Positions 8,475-18,700 of a stretch of DNA of 64,000 nucleotides are shown piece after piece; position 1 is the first letter of the stretch, and each line of letters opens with the position of its first letter. Position numbers and translations under genes: made by a program. Origin of the DNA: an uncultured delta proteobacterium. GTDB taxonomy: Bacteria > Myxococcota > Myxococcia > Myxococcales > 40CM-4-68-19. The notes under the pieces were generated by a model. The model was given only the letters and a program-made list of their open reading frames with translations. It made no database searches and was not told the origin of the DNA. The DNA lies in assembly GCA_903911145.1 (NCBI GenBank), contig CAIWCD010000024.1, positions 1-64,000 on the forward strand. The letters run 5' to 3'.

Positions 8475-8517
8475 ATCGGGAACAAGTGCTCAAACAGGGG
8501 CTGCACTTGTTCCCGAT
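8475..8517. repeat. Perfect 15-bp inverted repeat
   Basis: ATCGGGAACAAGTGC (8475-8489) is exactly complementary to GCACTTGTTCCCGAT (8503-8517), with a 13-nt loop. It lies 14 nt after the stop of the small lipoprotein gene (minus strand) and about 130 nt upstream of the pirin start. No T-run follows on either strand. It may be a terminator for the 8531-8761 gene or a protein-binding site. Confidence 0.55.
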
Positions 8518-8530
8518 CGCGAGAATCGAC

Positions 8531-8761
8531 TTAATTCACCTTCGAGGCCTTGACGTCGCCGCCCGCCTTGGTGCAGTTCGGCGTCGATCCGGTGTTGCTG
8601 CAGAAGAGCACTTCCTGATCGCTGAATTGGATTCCGAAGAGCTGGGTCGTCTTGCTGACCCAGACACCCTTGTCCGAGTTGGAGCCGGGCGTGAGGGTTC
8701 CGAACGTGGCGCAGCCGGTGGAGGCAAGCGCGAGAGCAACGACGGCGAGAGTACGAAGCAT
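8531..8761 (-). CDS. Small lipoprotein, 76 residues
   Basis: The start MLRTLAVVALALASTGC is a canonical lipoprotein signal (lipobox S-T-G-C) behind an AGGAG ribosome binding site. The mature part of about 60 residues has two further Cys (VLFCSNTGSTPNC) that could form a disulfide, and a VWVSKTTQLFG stretch. I do not recognise a named family. It lies in the same direction as, and 60 nt downstream of, the small Pro-rich secreted protein gene, so the two may be cotranscribed. Confidence 0.65.
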   Translation of the reverse strand: MLRTLAVVALALASTGCATFGTLTPGSNSDKGVWVSKTTQLFGIQFSDQEVLFCSNTGSTPNCTKAGGDVKASKVN

Positions 8762-8821
8762 GGACTGTTTCTCCTGGTGGGTGTTTGTGACTGGGTTGAA
8801 TAGAACGCGACGTCGCGGGCA

Positions 8822-9061
8822 TCAACGCCCGGTGCTGTAGATCCGTCCGCCGCGCTCTTCGTCTGAAGAGGGCGGCGGCTGCGGCGCCGGTGCAGGCTTT
8901 GGAGGAATTGCCGGCAACGGTGCGGGTGCGGGTGCGGGCGTGGCCGGCTTGGTGGCCGCCTTGGACTTCTTCGGTGCGTGCTTTGCGTCCGCTGCAATCG
9001 AGGGCCGCGCGCCGCTCATTGAACCGAGCAGAAACACCGCGGCCATGACAATCCTCTTCAT
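8822..9061 (-). CDS. Small secreted Pro/Ala-rich protein
   Basis: A 79-residue protein with GAGGAG before its start and a signal peptide MKRIVMAAVFLLGSMSGARPSIAA. The mature part is almost entirely Lys/Ala/Pro repeats (PAPAPAPLP, PKPAPAPQPPP) and has no globular core. Such proteins often act as periplasmic spacers or wall-binding linkers; the function here is unknown. It is divergent from the large Cys-rich surface protein gene at 9221. Confidence 0.55.
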   Translation of the reverse strand: MKRIVMAAVFLLGSMSGARPSIAADAKHAPKKSKAATKPATPAPAPAPLPAIPPKPAPAPQPPPSSDEERGGRIYSTGR

Positions 9062-9220
9062 TGGAGCTCCTCGTGAACCTGCGTCGAGTGATGAATTCCA
9101 CCATGCCTCATTTCCCTCGCCGCGGTGAACTGCGAATCGGAATGGAGATCGATCGTGGGTTGTCCCAAATCCGCCGGTTCGCTGTTACGGTGAAGCACGT
9201 TTCAGCTGACCGGGAGCATC

Positions 9221-12200
9221 ATGCGTTCCTCGCATTCAATCAATCGCCTTTCTGCATTCATCTTCCTGCTTTCTCTCAGCGGTGGCGCGCTCTCCGCCGC
9301 GCCCGCAGAGGGAATCGTCTTGACCAGTCCCGACAGCGGCACGCTCGAGACGGGCACGGTATCGGTCGCATTCGTGGTGACCGAATCGGCCGCGCCACAG
9401 AGCGAGGAAGTCATCTTCAATTGCACGGGCGGGACCTGCGCGCAGAGCGCCGCCGCGCCGACCTATGTCTTGACGAAGAAGGTGACGGCAACAGGCGCCG
9501 ACGGCTTTTCCTTCAATCCGAACAATCTCGCGATCAATCCGATTCAGCTCGATGCCGGGCCCGATTTCATCACGCCGTCGATTGCGATGGCCGAGGGGAT
9601 CTATGCTGTTCAGGCGCAATATCTCCTTGCTGACGGCGGCCTGTTCCAGAGCAATCAGAATACCGGCATTCATATCTTGAATCGGACGCAGGCTCCGCAG
9701 TTGCTGAGTCCAGCGAGCAACCAGGCATATGGAACACCAATCCAGGTCAGCTATTGGCTGCCAGAAGTTCCCTCCGCGACGACGCTGACATTTGCCAGCA
9801 GCGCGCTCGATGGCGGCCCCGCGATCAGCTGTGCGTTGCGTGGAATTCCCGGCGGCGATGCTGGGACAGCAACGTTCGCGCTCCCTCCCGCAAATCCTCT
9901 GCTCGGTGGACAGATCCTCAGCTGCACTGCGCAGACCATTCCGGACGGCGTCTATACCGTCACGTTGAGCTATCAGGATTTATATCAGCACCCAGCGGCG
10001 AGCGCGTCGTCAACCAACGTGACGCTGGAAACGGTGACGCAGGCGCCGACGCTGCTCTCGCCGATCACGAATGGCCACTATGCCTTTCCATTGACGTTGA
10101 GCTGGACTCTTCCGGAAACGCCTCTGGCTGACTCCTGCTCGTTGCTCTTCATCGGGGCGGCCGCCCATTCAATCCCGATCCCGTGCATATCGGCGGGGCC
10201 AGACTCGTTCACCTTGACCGACGATCAGGCCGCGCTGTTCAGCGGAACATTCAGTTTCGTGAGCATCTCATATCAAAACCAGCTCGGAGACCACGTCGCC
10301 ACCGCCGCCGCATCGAACGTCGTGATCACCCAGCCCGTACTCTCGGTGAGCAGCAGCCACGTCGGCAACTTCAGGCAAGGGGAACTCAACGATCAATACA
10401 CGCTGGTTGTCAGCAACAGCGGCAGCGCCACCTATGCGCCGGTGACGCTCGTCGATACGCTGCCAGCGGGAATGACCGCGATATCGATCTATGGAGATGG
10501 TTGGGCCTGCACGCTTGCGACGTTGATCTGCACGCGCAGCGACGCGCTGGCGAAGGGAAGTTCTTATCCTCCGGTTACCGTCAATCTTCGCGTCAGCAGC
10601 AGCGCCGCGGCCTCGCTGAGCAACAACGCGACGGTCTCGTCGAATGGAATCGAAGCCTCCAGCGATGACGCAACTACGATCTCCTGCATCGCCGGCACTC
10701 ATATGACGGCTGGCGGTTGTATTCCGTGCGGCGCATCGACCTATGAATCCAACGGAGCTTGCGTCGCCTGCTCAGACGCGGGGACGACCGTGCACGAATA
10801 TATGAGCGCAGCCTGCACTGCGACCGCAGACGCGGTCTATTCGCCGTGCGATTCCAATTGCGATACCTGTGCGGGCAGCGCGACCCACTGTACGGGATGC
10901 GGCAGCGGTTCGACTCTCGATGGTGGAAGCTGCGTGCGCTGCACAGTCTGCGCGCCGGGCAGTCACCAGAATGCGGCGTGCACGAGCGGAGCGGACACAA
11001 CGTGTGAACTCTGCGCGCCAGGCTCTGCGGCACCGCAGGCGGGCCAGCTTGCGTGCGATCTCTGTGATGCAGGTACCTTCACTTCAATTCAGGGAGCAAT
11101 CACATGCGAGACGTGCCCGCCCGGGACCTTCTCCGACGCTGGGCAGAATGTCTGCCCGCGCTGCGCGGCCGATCGCGTTGCGCCCGCCGGGGATACCATG
11201 GGGTGCCTGCCGTGCGAACCCGGGACATATCCGAGCGCTGATAATACGGTGTGTATCCCTTGCGCGCCTGGCACGGCGACGATGGGCGGCGAAGCTGCCT
11301 GCACGATCTGCCCGCCCGGCAAGTTTGCCTCGGGAAACGGAAACGAGATCTGTTTCGACTGCCTGCTGAATACCTATGCCCCGAATATCGGCGCGACAAG
11401 CTGTATGGCCTGCCCGCCGGGAATGCAGGCTCCTCAATTCGGTGCGGCCCAATGCCAAAGCTGCCCCGACAACCAGTTCCTCTCCGACGCGGGCTGCGTC
11501 GATTGCTCCGGCGCCTGCGGGGCGAATCAATACCTCGCCAGCGCGTGCAGCGATGCGGCCGATCGGGTCTGCGGAAATTGCGACACGAGCTGCGCCACCT
11601 GCAGGGGAACGCCGACTCAATGCACGAGCTGTAATCCCGGTTCATATCTGCAAGGAACAGATTGCATTGCCTGCTCTGCGTGCGCGCCCGGGAGTTACCA
11701 GCAAGCAGCGTGCACGGCTTCGACGGATACGGTCTGCGCGCAATGCTCCGCGGGGAGTTATGCCTCGACCGATCACGCATCGACATGCACGCCGTGCGCA
11801 GCGGGAAGCTATGCGGCCGATGCCGGTGCGACGGCCTGCGCACCTTGCCTTGCGGGAACCTATTCTGGAGTTGGACAGAACAGCTGCTCGGCTTGTGCGG
11901 CGGGCGAGGTCGCACCCTCTGCGCTCTCGGCGAACTGCCTCGCGTGCGCGGCAGGCAGTTATCCAGACAACACCAATACTGCGTGTATCAACTGCCCGAC
12001 CGGGACCTATTCGCAGGCAGGAGATTCCGCGTGCACCGCCTGCGCCGCCGGCACGGCTGCGGTTTCCCTGGGCTCCCCCTCATGTACCGCCTGCGCCGCG
12101 GGGGCGTTCGCTGCCGGCGTCGGTTCAACGAGTTGCGGCGCCTGCCCTGCGGGAACCGCCGCCGCTGGTATCGGGAGCACGAGCTGCGTTGCTTGCGCGC

Positions 12201-12439
12201 AGGGGACGTATGCGCAGGCGGGATCCACCGGCTGCACCGATTGCGGCAGCTGCGACGATGCGAACGACTGCACGACCGATCTCTGCAGCCCGACGCTCGG
12301 CTGCACGCACACGGCGATCGCGGGCTGCCATGCAGTGAAGAGCGGCGGAGGCTGCTCGTCGACCCCGACTGGCGCGGTCGATCTCGCGGCGCTCGCGCTG
12401 CTGGCGGCCCTGCTGCAATCGAGACGGCGGCGCGCCTGA
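9221..12439 (+). CDS. Large Cys-rich surface protein with MYXO-CTERM tail
   Basis: A 1072-residue secreted protein. A signal peptide occupies about residues 1-27. Three or so Ig-like beta-sandwich segments follow at about 30-370, each starting near QAPQLLSP or similar. A DUF11-type domain (VVSNSGSATYAPVTLVDTLPAG) lies at about 375-490. From 490 to 1030 there are very many Cys in C-x-x-C spacing with repeats such as CPPGTFSDAGQNVCPRC and CAAGSYADAGATACAPC, like GCC2/GCC3, TNFR and furin-type modules. The end has GGGCSSTP, a hydrophobic stretch and RRRRA. This matches the MYXO-CTERM sorting signal, in which the Cys is processed and the protein moved to the cell surface. GGGAG precedes the start. 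Confidence 0.8.
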   Translation: MRSSHSINRLSAFIFLLSLSGGALSAAPAEGIVLTSPDSGTLETGTVSVAFVVTESAAPQSEEVIFNCTGGTCAQSAAAPTYVLTKKVTATGADGFSFNPNNLAINPIQLDAGPDFITPSIAMAEGIYAVQAQYLLADGGLFQSNQNTGIHILNRTQAPQLLSPASNQAYGTPIQVSYWLPEVPSATTLTFASSALDGGPAISCALRGIPGGDAGTATFALPPANPLLGGQILSCTAQTIPDGVYTVTLSYQDLYQHPAASASSTNVTLETVTQAPTLLSPITNGHYAFPLTLSWTLPETPLADSCSLLFIGAAAHSIPIPCISAGPDSFTLTDDQAALFSGTFSFVSISYQNQLGDHVATAAASNVVITQPVLSVSSSHVGNFRQGELNDQYTLVVSNSGSATYAPVTLVDTLPAGMTAISIYGDGWACTLATLICTRSDALAKGSSYPPVTVNLRVSSSAAASLSNNATVSSNGIEASSDDATTISCIAGTHMTAGGCIPCGASTYESNGACVACSDAGTTVHEYMSAACTATADAVYSPCDSNCDTCAGSATHCTGCGSGSTLDGGSCVRCTVCAPGSHQNAACTSGADTTCELCAPGSAAPQAGQLACDLCDAGTFTSIQGAITCETCPPGTFSDAGQNVCPRCAADRVAPAGDTMGCLPCEPGTYPSADNTVCIPCAPGTATMGGEAACTICPPGKFASGNGNEICFDCLLNTYAPNIGATSCMACPPGMQAPQFGAAQCQSCPDNQFLSDAGCVDCSGACGANQYLASACSDAADRVCGNCDTSCATCRGTPTQCTSCNPGSYLQGTDCIACSACAPGSYQQAACTASTDTVCAQCSAGSYASTDHASTCTPCAAGSYAADAGATACAPCLAGTYSGVGQNSCSACAAGEVAPSALSANCLACAAGSYPDNTNTACINCPTGTYSQAGDSACTACAAGTAAVSLGSPSCTACAAGAFAAGVGSTSCGACPAGTAAAGIGSTSCVACAQGTYAQAGSTGCTDCGSCDDANDCTTDLCSPTLGCTHTAIAGCHAVKSGGGCSSTPTGAVDLAALALLAALLQSRRRRA

Positions 12440-12475
12440 CGCGGATTGAGCGGGAAGTTCGCATGGAGCGGTCGA

Positions 12476-12513
12476 TCCAATCGTGCCTCGCCGGGGCGCG
12501 GTCGAGGATTGGA
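12476..12513 (+). terminator. Hairpin after the Cys-rich protein gene
   Basis: TCCAATC (12476-12482) pairs with GATTGGA (12507-12513), and an inner CTCG (12487-12490) pairs with CGAG (12503-12506). It lies 37 nt after the stop at 12439. There is no clear T-run, so terminator function is likely but not certain. Confidence 0.45.
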
Positions 12514-12566
12514 CAACGAGAGTGATTGCGAGCAAACAGCCTGTGCATATGCGCGCGCCGCAAGAA

Positions 12567-12663
12567 GGAGCGTCTGCTCCGTGTGGTGGTTGGTCGCAGG
12601 CCGTCGGGAATGGCCCGACGTAGGGTGCTGCTGCCGATGGGAGCCTGCACGGTCCGGCGGCAG
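12567..12663 (+). promoter_or_regulatory. Structured leader before the giant repeat lipoprotein
   Basis: The 190-nt leader of the next gene has three hairpins in a row: GGAGC/GCTCC (12567-12580), CGTCGGG/CCCGACG (12602-12620) and CTGCCG with CGGCGGCAG (12631-12663). The middle hairpin, followed by TAGGG...CTGCCGATGG, loosely recalls the 3' half of c-di-GMP-I (GEMM) riboswitches. The required GCAAACC and CGCAAAGCC cores are not intact, so I do not claim one. The rest of 12440-12705 shows nothing else besides the hairpin at 12476-12513. Confidence 0.3.
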
Positions 12664-12705
12664 TTTGTTTCGTGGTTCCTGGGCCAAAACGTGGAGATGC
12701 GTCAT

Positions 12706-15700
12706 ATGCGTCAGCCGAATATCCTTGCCCTTGCTGGTCTGTTTGGAATCGCAAGCCTGGTGGCCTGCAGCAGCAGCAGCGACCACAATCCGAGTGAGCT
12801 GCTCTCGACACTCAAGGCCTCGGCTTCGAGCGCAGTCGCGAACGGCGTTGATACGACGACGCTGACGATCGTTGCCAACAACGCGGGAGGGAGCATCCTG
12901 CCCGGAGTCCAGGTCTCGCTGGTTGTCACCGGAGGCACGGGAAACCTGCTCAGCGCCGCGGAGGGAGCCACTGCGGCAAATGGAATCTTCACGGCTGCAC
13001 TCAGCTCGACGAGCGCGGGAATCAAGACGATTAACGCCACGCTCGGAGCAGGGGCCTCGGCGGTTACCATATCGACCACGGTCTCCTTCACCGCCAATGC
13101 TCCCTCCCCGGTCAACAGCTCGATCACCGTTACTCCCGCGGGCCTGGTGGCCGACGGGGTTGCTGTCGCCAATATCAAGGTGTCGGTTCTGGATTCCGAG
13201 CGTGCGCCCGTCGTTGGCCAGGCGGTGGTGCTGACCGCAACGGGCGCGGGCAATACGTTCACGCCGCCGACGGGGACGACGAACGCAGATGGCACGTTTG
13301 GCGCGCAGCTGGTCTCGACCGGGGCTGGGCTCAAGACGGTGACGGCCACCGTGGGCGACGTTACGCTGACGACGACGGTCACCTTCGTCGCGGGCGCGCC
13401 CGCAACTGGCAGCACGACGTTCACCACGGCAACCAGGTCGTTGATTGCAGATGGCAATCAAAGCATCCCGATTTCAATTTCCGTTGCCGATACGAATGGA
13501 AACCCGGTCAACGGGCTGGCCGTGGCGCTGAGCAGTGACGCGACCGGAGATCTGTTCGCGCCGGCTTCCGGTGCGACGGGGCCCGATGGTCTGTTCGCTT
13601 CATCGTTCTCGACCACCAGCTCCGGCGCAAAGAAGCTGACCGCCACGATTGGAACTGGCAGCACAAAATACGTGGTGACGGCGATGGTCACAGCAACCGC
13701 GGGAACATTCTCCGCGGTGCATTCCTCGATTACAGCGATGCCTCCGATCGCGGTCGCGGATGGACTCTCCGCGATGACCGTCACGGTCCAGGGGAGCGAC
13801 GCGCACGGGAATCCGCTCGTGGGGGAACCGGTCGCGTTGACGGCGCAAGGTGATGCGAGCACCTGGACGCAATCTGGCGGAATGCTCGACGCCAACGGGC
13901 AGTACACGACGACGTTGTATTCCACGCTGGCCCAGACCGAGCAGATCAGCGCCGCCTTCGGCGCCTCGACAGCCGACGTTGTAACTGCGGCAGTCACGTT
14001 TGTTGCCGGCGCGAAATCGAAGCTCGTCTTCGCCATGCAGCCCTCGAGCGCGGTCTCCGGCAGCGCCATCAGCCCGAATATCTCTGTCACGCTCGAGGAC
14101 GCTCACGGCAACATCATCAGCAGCGATTCAAGCAGCGTGGTGACGCTCGCCATTCAAGACAACCCGGGCAACGGAAACTTGTCTGGAATCGCGACTGCCG
14201 TTGCAAACAGCGGCGTCGCGACGTTCGGCGCACTGTCGATGAACAAGGCCGGCACCGGCTATACCCTCTCAGCCTCGGCGCCCGGATATGCAACCTCGAC
14301 GAGCAATCCGTTCAATATCAGCGCCGGAGCCAAGAGCAACGCGGCATTTACAGTTGAGCCATCGGCATTGGTCGCCGGTTCGACGATCGCGCCAGCTCTC
14401 GCGGTTTCTCTCGAAGACTCGGCAGGCAACGTGATCACGGGCGATTCGAGCACGATCGTCACCGTGTCGATCGGCAACAATCCGAACGGTGGAACACTCT
14501 CCGGAAGCGCGACGGCACGGGCCAATGCCGGAGTCGCGACCTTCTCGGGGCTCAGCATCAATAAGAGCGGCAACGGGGTCACGCTGGTCGCTGCGGCCTC
14601 CGGTTATGCGAGCGCAACGAGCAACCCATTCAACATTTCGCCCGGCGCGAAGAGCGGCGCGGCCTTTACTGTGCAGCCGGGAACCACTGTCGCGGGAGCA
14701 ACCGCAGCTCCTGTTGCAGTTTCACTTCTGGATGCGAACGGGAACGTCATCAGCGGAGATTCAACGACGCTGGTTACTCTGTCGATTGGAACGAACCCGG
14801 CGACCGGGACGCTCGCGGGCACATTGACCGCGACTGCCAACAGCGGAGTCGCGACATTCTCCTCCCTGAGCATCAACAAGAGCGGTAACGGATATACGCT
14901 GGTCGCCGCGGCGCCTGGCTACTCCTCGGTGACCAGCAGTGCGTTCAACATCACGCCGGGTGCAAAGAGCGCTGTGACCTTCACGACGCAGCCGAGTTCA
15001 ACCACCGCCGGCGCGGCATTCTCGCCCGCCGTCGTGGTCGCGTTGGAGGATACAAATGGGAATATCATTACCTCCGATTCGAGCACGCTCGTGACGTTGC
15101 AGATCGGTACGAATCAGAATGGCGCCGCGCTCGCTGGAACGACCGCCGTGACCGCCAACAACGGCGTGGCGACCTTCCCCGGTGTAAGCATCAATAAGAC
15201 CGGCACCGGCTATACGCTCTCTGCAGCCGCATCCGGCTATACAGGTATCGCAAGCAGTTCGTTCAACATCACGCCCGGCGCAAAGAGCGGCGCGGCGTTC
15301 ATTGCGCAACCGTCCAACACGGCCTCGGGTTCGACTCTGACCTCCGTTACCGTTGCGCTCGAAGACGCCAGCGGAAATGTGATAACCAGCGATAGCACCA
15401 CCGTGGTCTCGCTCTCGATTGGAACGAATCCGGCCGGAGGGTCGCTCTTCGGAACCACGACAGCCAAGGCCAGCAGTGGCGTCGCGACGTTCTCGACCCT
15501 CACCATCGATAAGAGTGGCGTTGGATATACGCTGACCGCAGCGGCATCGGGATATGGCGTTGCGACCAGCAATGCGTTCAACATCGCGCCCGGAGCAAAG
15601 AGCAACGCCGTGTTCGTGGCCCAGCCGTCTACAACCGCTGCCGGTGCATCGATATCGCCCTCTGTGACGGTCGCGCTCGAGGACGCCAACGGAAACGTGA

Positions 15701-18700
15701 TTGCATCTGATTCGGTCACGGTCGTGACGATCTCCATCGGTACAAATCCGAATAGCGGAACACTTTCCGGGACGGCGACAGCAACGGCGACCAACGGCGT
15801 CGCGACGTTCTCCAACCTGGGCATCAACAAGAGTGGAAATGGATACACGCTGACCGCAGTGGCGGCGGGATATGGCAACGGAACGAGCAGCGGGTTCAAC
15901 ATTACGCCGGGCGCGAAATCCAGCACGGTGTTTGCTGTTCAACCGGCGGCAACGACGGCAGGGGCCTCGATTTCGGCGGTGGTTGTTGCGCTCGTCGACG
16001 CGAACGGCAACGTGATCACCGGCGACTCGACCACAGGAATTGTAATCGCCATCGGTACGAATCCAGGCGGCGGTACGCTCGCGGGAACCCTGTCGGTCAC
16101 GGCCCACAACGGGATTGGAACGTTCTCCGGCCTGAACATCGACAAGAGCGGGAACGGCTATACCCTCAGCGCCACGGCGGCTGGATACGCTGTGACCACG
16201 AGCAGTCCGTTTAATATCGTGCCGGGAGCAAAGAGCGGTATGGCGTTTACGGTCCAACCGACCTCGGCCGCGTCAACGGCCTCGCTCGGCACGATGACCG
16301 TCGCTCTCGAGGACGCGAATGGAAATCTGATCAGCTCCGATTCGACCACCGTGGTCACCCTCGCGATTGGAGCAAACCCGAATTCAGGCACGCTCTCCGG
16401 AACGACGACGGTCACAGCGACCAACGGACTGGCGAGTTTCTCGGGCTTAAGCATCGATAAGAGCGGCGTCGGCTATACGTTGTCAGCCACCGCATCCGGT
16501 TATGCGAACAGCACCAGCAGCCCGTTCAACATCACGCCGGGAGCAAAGAGCAACGCGGTCTTTACCGCGCAGCCGGCAACCAGCGCGGCGGGCGTGGCCA
16601 TCTCCCCGCCTGTGATCGTGGCGCTCGAGGACGCCAACGGGAATATCATCAGCACCGATTCAACCACCATCGTCACGCTGGCGATCAGTTCGAATCCCAA
16701 TAGCGGAACTCTCTCCGGGACGACCTCAATCGGCGCCATCAACGGCGTGGCAACCTTCGGGACCCTGAGCATCAATAAGAGCGGCAACGGGTATGCCATT
16801 GCTGCAACGGCGACTGGCTATGCCGGCGCGAACAGCACCGCGTTCAACATCACCGAGGGCGCCAAGTCGGCCGAGAGCTTTACCGTCCAGCCCTCGTCGA
16901 GTGTCGCGGGCGCGGCGATCTCCCCCATTACGGTTGCGTTGATGGACGCATATGGAAACATGATTACTGATGATTCGACCACGGCCGTCACGCTGTCCAT
17001 CGGAGCGAATCCGAATGGCGGAACGCTTTCGGGAACCACGACAGTCACGGCCAGCAGCGGTCTTGCGACATTCTCCGGACTCAGCATCAACAAGAGCGGC
17101 AGTGGCTATACGCTGACGACCTCCGCCACTGGTTACGGGAATGCGACCAGCAGCGCGTTCAACATTACGCCGGGCGCCAAGAGCAATGCGGTCTTTACCG
17201 TGCAACCCGCGGCCGCGACCGCCGGCGCCGCGCTTCCCTCGTTGTCTGTCTCGCTTGAAGACTCGAATGGGAATGTGATTGTCAGCGATTCAACCACCGT
17301 CGTCACGCTCGATATCGGGACCAATCCAAACGGCGGGACGCTCTCAGGAACAGCAACCGCCCAGGCCAGTGGCGGAGTCGCGACCTTCTCCAGTGTGAGC
17401 ATCAATAAGACCGGGATTGGATATACGCTCACGGCCAGCGCGTCGGGGTATTCCTCCGCGACCAGCAACGGCTTCAACATCACGCCCGGGTCCAAGAGCA
17501 CCGCCGTGTTTTCCCTCCAGCCGGCAAATGGCACGGCGGGAGCAGCATTGGCATCCGTCACGGTTGCGCTTGAGGATGTGAATGGAAATATCATTACCGG
17601 CGATTCAGCCACCACCGTCACGGTCTCCATCGGCACCAATCCGAATCACGGAACGCTATTCGGCACGGCGACGGTGACGGCCAGCGGCGGACTCGCCACC
17701 TTCTCCGGTTTGAGCATCGATAAGAGTGGGGTTGGTTATACGCTCGCAGCCATCGCCTCGGGATATACGGCCGCGGCCAGCACCGGGTTCAACATCATCC
17801 CTGGTGCAAAGAGCGTCGCCGTCTTTACCGGGAGCCCGGCCAGCGCAATCGCGGGTTCCTCGATAACGCCCGTGACCGTCTCGCTTGAGGACGCGAACGG
17901 AAACGTGATCACCGGCGATTCAACCACCTCCGTGACAATTGGAATCGGCACGAATCCCAACTCCGGCACGCTCTCCGGTACCGCAACGGTGACGGCCAAC
18001 AGCGGGGTTGCGACGTTCGCAAGCCTGAGCATCAACAAAGCGGGAGTTGGATATACCCTCAGCGCCGCGGCGTCCGGTTATTCGAATGGAACGACCGGTC
18101 TGTTCAACGTCACGCCCGGTGCGAAGAGCGTTGCGGTATTCACGACGCAGCCGAGCGCGGCTGCGGTTGGCGTTGCAATCTCTCCCTCTGTCGTCGTGGC
18201 GCTCGAAGACGCGTATGGAAATATCATCACGAGCGATTCAACCAGCACGATCACCATCGGCATTGGAAACAACGCCAGCGCAGGTTCACTCTCAGGTGCA
18301 ACGACGGCGACCGCGACCGCGGGGGTCGCCACCTTCTCGAATCTGAGCATGAATCAAGTGGGCACCGGATATACCCTGACCGCGGCGGCGCCCGGCTACA
18401 CGACCGGTCCCAGCAGCGCGTTCAATATCAATGGCGTGCCGTCAATCTCGGGCTTCTCACCAGCCGCCATCTCTGTGGTGGGCGGAAGCCTGGCCATCAA
18501 CGGGACCAACTTCGATCCGGCAAACGCGACCGTTACGATTGGGGGGGCGTCCGTCTCGATCGTGTCCGTCTCTGCGACGCGGATTGTCGTCACCGTACCG
18601 CCGGCGCAGGCAGCTGCGCCGCAGACCGTGGTCGTCACGTCTCAATCCAACGCCAGCGCAGGCGCCTCTCTGCCGTTCGTGCTGAAGTTCACGATCTCCG

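Noticed and set aside
12590-12650. c-di-GMP-I (GEMM) riboswitch
   Set aside because: Only the 3' part is loosely similar; the invariant GCAAACC and CGCAAAGCC segments are missing or altered.
14008-18432. CRISPR array or satellite DNA
   Set aside because: The period (~316 bp) keeps reading frame through 14 units and encodes regular Ig-like domains; there are no short identical repeats with spacers.
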